Part shown: in pieces, positions 5,578-10,000 of the stretch
Numbering within the stretch: the stretch's first letter is position 1
Layout of the letters: each line of letters begins with the position of its first letter
Source of the DNA: Symbiodinium natans
Taxonomy: Eukaryota; Sar; Dinophyceae; Suessiales; Symbiodiniaceae
Direction of reading: 5' to 3'
DNA: 10,000 bases
Assembly: GCA_905221605.1 (NCBI GenBank)
Contig: CAJNDS010002073.1
Location: forward strand, 255,717 to 265,716
The notes under the pieces: model-generated
What the model was told of the DNA's origin: nothing
Seen by the model: only the letters and a program-made list of their open reading frames with translations
Databases searched by the model: none
Made by a program: the position numbers and the translations under genes

Positions 5578-5583
5578 TATATG
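5496..5583. repeat. Compound AT / CATA microsatellite
   Basis: (AT)9 at 5496-5513, a T-rich link, (ACAT)6-7 at 5543-5570, then (AT)n to about 5582. The open frame 5516-5740 translates this as a Y-I-H-T string and is an artefact of the repeat. Confidence 0.95.
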
Positions 5584-5741
5584 TAGGTTTAGCTATTTCG
5601 GGGCTAGGGTATTAGCCCCTAAGACACTCTCAACCCCTATGAACCTAAACCGAAAAAGCGGAAAGCCCACACACACCCTAAGCCCTTCAACTCACCTGTT
5701 GCGGAGCTTTCGGAGCTATTCGGCATCCCAACCCCCCTAGT
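5584..5741. other. Single-copy stretch with a small hairpin
   Basis: GGGGCTA (5600-5606) pairs perfectly with TAGCCCC (5613-5619) around GGGTAT. The rest is C-rich and loosely CCCTAA-like (5614-5690). No gene. Confidence 0.45.
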
Positions 5742-5844
5742 CCCCAAACCCCTGAACCCCAGACTCCAAACCCTAAACCCTAAAGCCCAAACCCTAAACC
5801 CTAAACCCCAAACCCTAAACCCTAAACCCTAAACCCCCAACCCC
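5742..5844 (-). repeat. Mixed CCCTAAA/CCCCAAA block
   Basis: About 14 units with CCCCAAA, CCCCTGAA and AGCCCAAA variants at the left and CCCCCAA at the right. Confidence 0.93.
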
Positions 5845-5952
5845 TGCATCCTCAACTCCCCTTGGACCCCCCCCCAACTTCCCCGGGCCCCCCCCACATG
5901 CTCTGGTGCTGTCAGCGGTCTAGGGCCCTTGTAGCCAGATTCCAAGAAAGGC
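5845..5952. other. C-rich single-copy spacer
   Basis: Holds C9 (5867-5875) and C8 (5888-5895) runs. No other feature seen. Confidence 0.5.
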
Positions 5953-6010
5953 CAAAGCCCTAAACCCTAAACGACAAACCCTAAACCCTAAACCCTAAAC
6001 CCTAAACCCT
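5953..6010 (-). repeat. Interstitial telomere-type block (CCCTAAA)n
   Basis: Eight units, one of them altered to CGACAAA. It faces a TTTAGGG block 90 bp to the right. TCCAA occurs at 5941-5945 and 6253-6257 outside the pair, too loosely placed to call a target duplication. Confidence 0.93.
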
Positions 6011-6099
6011 TGAGAAGGTTGGGGGGGGGCGAGGGTTCTCGGACGTCCCCTGCACTGAGGGTTAAGGTTCTAGGGCTTGCAGATCTGAGGTCGATATGA

Positions 6100-6240
6100 A
6101 GGTTTAGGGTTTAGGGTTTAGGGTTTAGGGTTTAGGGTTTAGGGTTTAGGGTTTAGGGTTTATAGGGCTTAGGGCCTAGGGTCTAGGCGTTTCGGGATAG
6201 GGTCGTTAGGGATTGGACATTTAGGGGTTATAGGGTTCGG
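6100..6240 (+). repeat. TTTAGGG block decaying to the right
   Basis: Nine perfect units (6100-6163), followed by about 75 bp of worn units such as CTTAGGG, CCTAGGG, GTTAGGG and TTATAGGG. The sharp change from perfect to worn suggests recent expansion or homogenisation of the left part. Confidence 0.92.
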
Positions 6241-6479
6241 GAAACACCCTAGTCCAAAAAGTATTGAGTCAGAACACCTGAGGTGACATAGCTAACAAGT
6301 GCTCGCCTCAGCACGAGGTAGGCACCGAGCAACACCAGAGCACGTATCCGAACAGGAGGCAGGCACCACAGGCGACGGACAAGAATCCAGCAGGAGTAGT
6401 TCCCCTCAATCAAACAAAGCCGGACATCCAGCATCGGGAAAGATATAGAACGACCGACAACAACAACAATCAAACTCAA
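6241..6479. other. CA-rich single-copy DNA with a short direct repeat
   Basis: GAGG(T/C)AGGCACC occurs at 6315-6326 and 6356-6367 (41-base period, 11 of 12 identical). A 110-codon minus frame (6249-6581) crosses the stretch, but its first part is telomere-type repeat and the rest is an unrecognised hydrophobic string including VVVV from (CAA)n. I do not call a gene. Confidence 0.45.
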
Positions 6480-6548
6480 CACCCTAAACCCTAAACCCTG
6501 ACACCGACTAAACCCTAAACCCTCAAACCAGCTAAGCCCTAAGCCCTT
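6480..6548 (-). repeat. Degenerate CCCTAAA block
   Basis: About seven CCCTAAA-like units broken by GACACCGA and CAAACCAGCT, ending in AAGCCCTAAGCCC. Confidence 0.88.
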
Positions 6549-6923
6549 GATCCTTGACCCTTCGGCCAACGAGCACAACATTCAAGCTCGACTCTTGACC
6601 CGAATTCCTCCAAGTGAGCGTTTTCACCATTCAGGTCATCCCGAGCCTCTTGGGTCCTCAAAAGCCAGGATCTGAGACGCAAGAACCCTCTGTACGAGGC
6701 ACGGAGTCCCTCTGTAGGAGGGTCCTTGGAGCCTGAGGGCAATGAGAGGACTGGAACAGAACGAAGCCAAACCAATAGCAACACACAGAGAGACACGGAC
6801 ATACACGGACACGCCGTGCAACAGGGCATCGCACGCGCGGAAACATCAAAACAAGCAAACCAATCCCTCAACCCGGGGATCCCTCCCCAATCCCTGCGCC
6901 CATGGCAACGTGCGCTCCTCTCA

Positions 6924-6952
6924 CCCCCCGCCCCCCCCGCCCCCCCCCCCCC
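6924..6952. repeat. Poly-C tract (C6-G-C8-G-C13)
   Basis: Three C runs separated by single G. With 1746-1766 it shares the pattern of a C run, one G, then C13. Confidence 0.9.
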
Positions 6953-7034
6953 GTCGGCACACTGTCCGAGGAATCTCTGAGCTTTTCATCGGGCGGTGCC
7001 CCCTGAAACCTAGCGTGTGCTTGCAGATTCCCAC

Positions 7035-7107
7035 GGGTCGACTTTGCTCCACGCGGATGGGTCGACTTCACACGACTCGAGGTGACCTTAGGGAGTGCCG
7101 ACTTTGC
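7035..7107. repeat. Repeated GGGTCGACTT motif
   Basis: GGGTCGACTT occurs exactly at 7035-7044 and 7059-7068, 24 bases apart, each containing the palindrome GTCGAC. A diverged copy, GCCGACTTTGC, follows at 7097-7107 and shares CGACTTTGC with the first copy. It may be a small tandem duplication. Confidence 0.55.
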
Positions 7108-7122
7108 ATGGCTTGGGATGAG

Positions 7123-7201
7123 TTTTGAGGGTTCAGGGTTAAGGGACTTTAGGGCTTATAGGGTTTAGGGCGTATAGGGTGTGTGTTAGGGAGTCTAGGG
7201 G
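7123..7201 (+). repeat. Worn TTTAGGG block
   Basis: GGG triplets spaced 6 to 10 bases apart, with variants TTGAGGG, TTCAGGG, TTAAGGG, TTATAGGG and GTATAGGG. Its right half favours TATAGGG. Confidence 0.8.
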
Positions 7202-7311
7202 CCTGAAATGCTTAAACCTGGCCCCTCAACCCTCTGCCTCCGCGCCCCCTGTCGTGTAAGGCCGAGATGTGGCACAGCACTGGGCGGCCTGGTGAGGTCG
7301 GTGTCTTGGTA
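7202..7311. other. GC-rich single-copy spacer
   Basis: AGGCCG (7259-7264) and CGGCCT (7285-7290) could pair. GCCGAGATGTGGC at 7261-7273 echoes 5348-5360. Nothing else is recognised. Confidence 0.35.
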
Positions 7312-7355
7312 GACCAGTGGCACCCTTTTGCCCTGGTTCCCTTATGAAGTAACCC
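7312..7355. repeat. Left-half copy of the 3810 hairpin element
   Basis: Positions 7312-7334 match 3817-3839 at 19 of 23 bases, ending in ACCCTT, two bases and GCCCT. After skipping about 14 bases of the full copy, GGTTCCCTTAT and following bases (7335-7345) match 3854-3864 exactly. The copy stops where the C12 run begins. Confidence 0.68.
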
Positions 7356-7356
7356 A

Positions 7357-7425
7357 CCCCCCCCCCCCAAAAAAAAAAAAACTAATAATAATATAAATAA
7401 ATAAATAAATATATATATATATATA
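7357..7425. repeat. C12-A13 junction with AT-rich microsatellites
   Basis: Twelve C (7357-7368) abut thirteen A (7369-7381), followed by (TAA)n, (AAAT)n and (AT)n to 7425. The same C-run to A-run order occurs at 8644-8689. Confidence 0.95.
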
Positions 7426-7447
7426 GTGTTCCTTTAAAGAGCTGATT

Positions 7448-7516
7448 CCCTCAACCCAAAATTCTCAACCCTCAACCCGTATGCTAATATGATTCCCGGG
7501 CTAGCAAGGTTGAGGG
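7448..7516. repeat. CCCTCAA variants with a pairing partner
   Basis: CCCTCAACCC, CTCAACC and CTCAACCC (7448-7477) are telomere-like variants. CCCTCAACC (7469-7477) pairs perfectly with GGTTGAGGG (7508-7516) around a 30-base loop. Confidence 0.55.
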
Positions 7517-7957
7517 CTGCAGGTGTAGGCTGTTAGACCTGGACGTTTCAGATCTTCATTTGATCATTGCATTGTCATTATCTTATAGCCTTAGTAGCTG
7601 AGTGAGCACACGTTACACTTTTTGGGATACTCTAATTCCCTATAGAACTGAAAGTGTACACTGTTTTGGGGCTTATGAACTCAGCAACGAAGTAGCCATG
7701 AGTATTAGATATAATCCTAACCATGAGAATGTAGGTACCTTAAAGAGGAAACAAAATGCGGAGTTCTTATGTGCATTTCTGGTGATGTTGTAGCGCTGAG
7801 CGTAGTTTTTTGGGTTTGGTTGTGTGTTGCAGCTCTGCTCGAGGATCTATAGTGCTCCACCCTAAACCCCTGGGCGTCGGCAATCTTGGACTGCCTGTGG
7901 GCAATGTCGCCACGGGACACTTGGGAGAAGCCTGGTTTTACGCATGCGACTCTTGTC
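7517..7957. other. ~440 bp single-copy DNA, no gene supported
   Basis: Open frames of 63 (plus, 7602-7793) and 82 codons (minus, 7717-7965) overlap each other and have no recognised domain. ACACTTT (7615-7621) can pair with AAAGTGT (7651-7657). The region may be sequence inserted into the hairpin family copy whose halves lie at each side. Confidence 0.4.
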
Positions 7958-7995
7958 AAGGGCACCCTTTTTGAGGGGCTTGTAAGGCTTACCTG
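7958..7995. repeat. Right-half copy of the 3810 hairpin element
   Basis: AAGGGCACCCTTTT (7958-7971) is identical to 3884-3897. TTGTAAGGCTTACCTG (7980-7995) matches 3896-3914 with a four-base gap and a few changes. It lies on the same strand and in the right order relative to the left half at 7312-7355. Confidence 0.62.
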
Positions 7996-8040
7996 AAGGC
8001 TCCAATGTAGTTCCTTGTTGGGTTAGTTATAGGGGATTCC

Positions 8041-8079
8041 TAAGCCCTAACCCCCAAACCCTAAACCCTGAACCCCAAA
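8041..8079 (-). repeat. Short CCCTAAA block
   Basis: Five units: AGCCCTAA, CCCCCAAA, CCCTAAA, CCCTGAA, CCCCAAAA. Confidence 0.88.
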
Positions 8080-8104
8080 AAAGGTACCACGTAGGAGCCT
8101 CTGG

Positions 8105-8131
8105 GTAGGGTTCAGGCTTCAGGGTTTAGGG
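8105..8131 (+). repeat. Short TTTAGGG block
   Basis: Four imperfect units: GTAGGG, TTCAGGC, TTCAGGG, TTTAGGG. Confidence 0.8.
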
Positions 8132-8224
8132 GATGTCGGAGATGCCCTAGAAGGACGGAGGGCTCGCTGGTTGCCAAGGGTCAGTGTTGATCATTTGGCC
8201 ACACCAAGACGGGCTAGTATACCC

Positions 8225-8270
8225 TATATATATATATATACAACCCCTTAAAAAGGTGCTTTATGGGGTT
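8225..8270. repeat. (TA)8 followed by a hairpin
   Basis: TA repeats at 8225-8240. Then AACCCCTTAAA (8242-8252) pairs with TTTATGGGGTT (8260-8270), ten of eleven pairs, loop AAGGTGC. An easily melted tract beside a stem is a plausible site of slippage or breakage. Confidence 0.65.
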
Positions 8271-8306
8271 GATTATGGGGATTACAGGGCCTACTAGCCC
8301 ATCCTG

Positions 8307-8382
8307 GAAGCATGCCGGCGTTCCTTCCCATCAGCGAAGTGCTTCCCAGCGGCGAAGTTTCTGATACAGAAGCATGCAGGCG
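8307..8382. repeat. 14 bp direct repeat, 62 bp period
   Basis: GAAGCATGC(C/A)GGCG occurs at 8307-8320 and 8369-8382, 13 of 14 identical. Between them GCGAAGT occurs twice. A related GAAGCATGCCCGC is at 2413-2425. Confidence 0.6.
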
Positions 8383-8461
8383 AGGCCAACGGATAGGGTT
8401 GCGCTCAGGCAACTGAAAATCTTTCTGCACGGAGTCCTGGCGGTAAGCGGACGAAAGTCGG

Positions 8462-8514
8462 GATTAGGGTTTAGGGTTCAGGGTTTGGGGTTTGGGGTTT
8501 AGGGTCAAGGGTTT
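8462..8514 (+). repeat. TTTAGGG/TTTGGGG block
   Basis: Seven units: TTAGGG, TTTAGGG, TTCAGGG, two TTTGGGG, TTTAGGG and TCAAGGG. Confidence 0.92.
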
Positions 8515-8643
8515 CAATGAGACAACGGGTTCAGGCCAATTCAAAATCCCTAAGCCTGGAAGCCAAAAAGCTCTTTAAACCCCCCCAGTTCGGGCGACCT
8601 AGTGTCTGAGTTTGTTACTATTTGCTGATTAAGAAGCCTCCCG

Positions 8644-8647
8644 CCCC

Positions 8648-8678
<31 letters not shown>

Positions 8679-8689
8679 AAAAAAAAAAA
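8644..8689. repeat. C25-A21 homopolymer junction
   Basis: Twenty-five C directly followed by twenty-one A, the longest homopolymers in the window. The open frame at 8622-8942 translates it as a proline string then a lysine string and is not a gene. Run lengths this long are uncertain in most sequencing data. Confidence 0.93.
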
Positions 8690-8841
8690 CAATGTCAATA
8701 TTCTTCCTCCTAAGGGCAGTATAGGGATGATGTTCTTTTCGGGGGCGGGCTCTTACGCAAAGAGTAGTTTTGGAGAGGGCCGCTGGGCTTTTGGGGCTGA
8801 GTCAGGGTCAAATCATTGGACGCATCGCAGACCGCCTTCGA

Positions 8842-8891
8842 CCGTGCCGCCTGCCAGCGCTCTGTGTGCCAGGCGGGCACGGGTTCAACCC
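8842..8891. repeat. GC-rich hairpin followed by a tight palindrome
   Basis: CCGTGCC-GCCTG (8842-8853) pairs with CAGGCGGGCACGG (8870-8882), twelve pairs with one bulged base. Next, GGGTT (8881-8885) and AACCC (8887-8891) flank a single C. GTTCAACCC there fits the tRNA B-box consensus, but no A box, cloverleaf or acceptor stem is visible, so it is not called a tRNA. The two structures share 8881-8882 and cannot form fully together. Confidence 0.6.
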
Positions 8892-8944
8892 GAACTCTAC
8901 CTTAAGAACCTGAAACCTTGGAATGTTTCCCCTTATACTTAACA

Positions 8945-8993
8945 GTCCTTATAGAATAGGATTAAAATAGGGGGTACTATCCCTATTTAGGAC
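8945..8993. repeat. Two-part hairpin, AT-rich
   Basis: The inner stem is AAATAGGG (8965-8972) with CCCTATTT (8981-8988). The outer stem is GTCCT (8945-8949) with AGGAC (8989-8993). All pairs are perfect, with fifteen unpaired bases on the left. Confidence 0.6.
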
Positions 8994-9128
8994 AACTAGT
9001 AGAAGAGGGAACATCCCAACAGAAACCTCTACCTCTACCCGCAGGCTTTGAGTTCGTAAGTATCGCTAGACCCCGCCTACCTTCAGCCCGCACCCATGAC
9101 TGTCTTGATGTTTTTGTTGGTATCCTTT

Positions 9129-9209
9129 CCTAAACCTGAAACCTTAAAACCTTAAGCCCTGCATCCTGAACCTTAAACCCTAAACCCTAAACCCTAAACC
9201 CTAAACCCT
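9129..9209 (-). repeat. CCCTAAA block, worn on the left
   Basis: Left half: CCTAAACCTGAAACCTTAAA-like units. Right half (9177-9209): perfect CCCTAAA. Confidence 0.92.
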
Positions 9210-9307
9210 GGTTTCTTTTTGTCCAGGGGCTTGTTTGAGGTGGCTAGTGGTGTGGATCTTGCATGGGCGCAATGTTACATCGGCTGGGCCGGAGCTGAGG
9301 GCAGTCC
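9210..9307. other. Single-copy spacer, nothing recognised
   Basis: Mixed-composition sequence with no open frame, hairpin or repeat of note. Confidence 0.4.
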
Positions 9308-9362
9308 TAGCCCTAAACCCCCAAACCCCAAACCCCAACCCCTGCCCTCAAAGCCCTCAAGG
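9308..9362 (-). repeat. CCCCAAA-rich block
   Basis: CCCTAAA, CCCCCAAA, CCCCAAA and CCCCAA units, then two CCCTCAA-type units. Dominated by the CCCCAAA variant. Confidence 0.8.
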
Positions 9363-9506
9363 CCTAAGACGCTGTGAATCTTGATGGCCTACAAGGACCT
9401 CCCTCTACGCTTAAACCCATTCAGGGTGGAAGGATGGTTTGCTGCCTAAGAAACGCGAACACCCTCAGCCCTAGGCCCGAAACCCAAAATACCCAAAAGC
9501 ATGATG
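9363..9506. other. Single-copy spacer, nothing recognised
   Basis: The right end (9475-9498) has CCCGAAA and CCCAAAA pieces that may be worn array. Confidence 0.4.
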
Positions 9507-9769
9507 CCCTAAACCCTAAACCCTAACCCCTAAGCCCTAAACCCTAAGCCCTAAACCCTAAACCCTAAACCCTAAACCCTAAGCCCTAAACCCTAAACCC
9601 TAAAACCCTAAAACCCTAAAACCCTAAAACCCTCAACCCTCAACCCTCAACCCTAAAACCCTAAAACCCTAAAACCCTAAAACCCTAAAACCCTAAAACC
9701 CTAAAACCCTAAAACCCTAAAACCCTAAAACCCTAAACCCCAAACCCTAAACCCCAAACCCAACCCCTG
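9507..9769 (-). repeat. Composite array: 7-base CCCTAAA and 8-base CCCTAAAA units
   Basis: The longest array. 9507-9597: CCCTAAA units with CCCTAAG variants. 9598-9629: four CCCTAAAA. 9630-9650: three CCCTCAA. 9651-9730: ten CCCTAAAA. 9731-9769: CCCTAAA/CCCCAAA. TTTTAGGG is known as the telomere repeat of Chlamydomonas and relatives. Here it sits inside a TTTAGGG genome, so spread of one length variant by local duplication is the simplest origin. Confidence 0.96.
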
Positions 9770-9800
9770 AATGCTGCCTAGGAACCTTAGAACCTGGATC

Positions 9801-9874
9801 AGGGTTTTAGGGACTTAGGTTTTTTAGGGTTTTAGGGTTTAGGGTTTTAGGGTTTAGGGTTTAGGGTTTAGGGT
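9801..9874 (+). repeat. Mixed TTTAGGG/TTTTAGGG block
   Basis: About ten units alternating seven and eight bases. It faces the composite array only 31 bp away, and of the TTTAGGG-oriented blocks only this one is rich in eight-base units, suggesting that the two arms are related. Confidence 0.93.
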
Positions 9875-9887
9875 AGGTGCAGCACCT
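9875..9887. repeat. 13-base palindrome
   Basis: AGGTGC and GCACCT flank a single A. Small and possibly chance, but it lies directly at the edge of the TTTAGGG array. Confidence 0.4.
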
Positions 9888-10000
9888 GCTGTTGCTCAAG
9901 CTGATGGACTTCCCGGCAACCGCTGTCAAATTCCCATGCGGGCCTGACTGTAGTTTAGGGGTTTAGGGAACAAGACGACTCGCAACTCCAATGCCCCTTA
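9888..10000. other. Single-copy end with two TTTAGGG-like units
   Basis: GTTTAGGGGTTTAGGG at 9953-9968 is a two-unit remnant. The rest is single-copy with no feature seen. Confidence 0.6.

Larger units (their letters stand above)
6549..7122. other. ~570 bp single-copy DNA, no gene supported
   Basis: Both strands carry overlapping open frames of 61 to 128 codons. The 110-codon minus frame (6539-6871) begins at TTG and the 128-codon plus frame (6742-7128) reads the C tracts as a proline string. Neither has a recognisable domain. If an exon exists in this window, this is the most plausible place, since about 6550-6740 has no low-complexity sequence, but I cannot support one. A CA/GA-rich patch lies at 6776-6812. 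Confidence 0.4.
8031..8134. mobile_element. Small telomere-armed inverted repeat
   Basis: CCCTAAACCCTGAA (8059-8072) is perfectly complementary to TTCAGGGTTTAGGG (8118-8131) across 45 bases, including the non-standard TGAA variant on both sides. AGGGGAT occurs at 8031-8037 and 8128-8134. The right copy overlaps the last repeat unit, which weakens it as a duplication. At about 90 bp this would be a minimal relative of the larger candidate elements. Confidence 0.28.
8690..9128. other. ~440 bp single-copy DNA with strong hairpins, no gene
   Basis: Beyond the hairpins at 8842-8891 and 8945-8993, no feature is recognised. The 106-codon plus frame entering from the C/A tract has no domain I know. 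Confidence 0.45.

Noticed and set aside
5516-5740. 74-codon plus-strand open frame
   Set aside because: The N-terminal half is the AT/CATA microsatellite.
6249-6581. 110-codon minus-strand open frame
   Set aside because: Its N-terminal third is translated telomere repeat and the rest is an unrecognised hydrophobic string.
6539-6871. 110-codon minus-strand open frame with mixed, exon-like composition
   Set aside because: It starts at TTG, ends inside a telomere-type block, overlaps other open frames on both strands and shows no known domain.
6742-7128. 128-codon plus-strand open frame with a proline run
   Set aside because: Reads through the poly-C tract, overlaps frames on the other strand, and no domain is recognised.
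8825-8900. tRNA gene suggested by GGTTCAACCC
   Set aside because: No A box, acceptor stem or anticodon arm; only the B-box-like string and a hairpin are present.
8622-8942. 106-codon plus-strand open frame beginning with proline and lysine strings
   Set aside because: The strings are the C25A21 homopolymer; no domain downstream.
369-9874. CRISPR-like alternation of repeats and spacers
   Set aside because: The repeats are seven-base tandem units in both orientations with irregular spacers and eukaryotic telomere identity.
1-10000. A true chromosome end within the window
   Set aside because: Arrays are short, variant-rich and point both ways, with single-copy DNA on both sides; none is terminal in this window.

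Overview
This window looks like non-coding nuclear DNA from a eukaryote whose telomere repeat is the seven-base Arabidopsis type, TTTAGGG (CCCTAAA on the other strand). About a quarter of the 10 kb, in roughly thirty separate blocks of about 16 to 263 bp and in both orientations, is this repeat or a decayed form of it. TTTAGGG telomeres occur in plants, many algae and dinoflagellates. Gene-poor DNA full of short internal TTTAGGG arrays, hairpins, microsatellites and long C runs fits a dinoflagellate best in my judgement (about 0.4 to 0.5). No marker gene, splice leader, rRNA or tRNA confirms it, and a subtelomeric region of another alga remains possible. No sequence here looks bacterial.

No protein gene is supported. 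The longest open frame is 129 codons, about what chance gives in 10 kb read six ways. Most long frames run through telomere repeats, a C/A homopolymer or an AT microsatellite, and at least one needs a TTG start.

Layout. 1-163: worn ~52 bp tandem repeat. 164-1441: CCCTAAA blocks, a first CCCTAAA-spacer-TTTAGGG pair (892-1151) and a decayed array recognisable only by its 7-base rhythm. 1442-2500: a large CCCTAAA block, poly-C and a mostly single-copy stretch with small hairpins. 2501-3140: a second pair and a head-to-head junction resembling a telomere fusion scar. 3218-3735: a third pair enclosing a ~150 bp imperfect hairpin. 3810-4092: a nested hairpin and an AT-rich direct repeat. 4093-5341: C17, single-copy DNA and a fourth pair (4841-5108). 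5342-6548: AT/CATA microsatellite and further blocks. 6549-7201: CA/GA-rich single-copy DNA and a worn TTTAGGG block. 7312-8134: two half copies of the 3810 hairpin about 600 bp apart, C12A13, AT repeats and a small fifth pair. 8225-9128: TA repeat, C25A21 and strong hairpins. 9129-10000: CCCTAAA blocks, including one with eight-base CCCTAAAA units (Chlamydomonas type).

The main idea is that several blocks are not independent telomere scraps. They come in inverted pairs (CCCTAAA - spacer - TTTAGGG). In some pairs the two arms share variant repeats in similar order, and four pairs are flanked by 5-7 bp direct repeats. This would fit small mobile elements with telomere-like terminal inverted repeats. 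The boundaries were chosen by eye, so this is a hypothesis.
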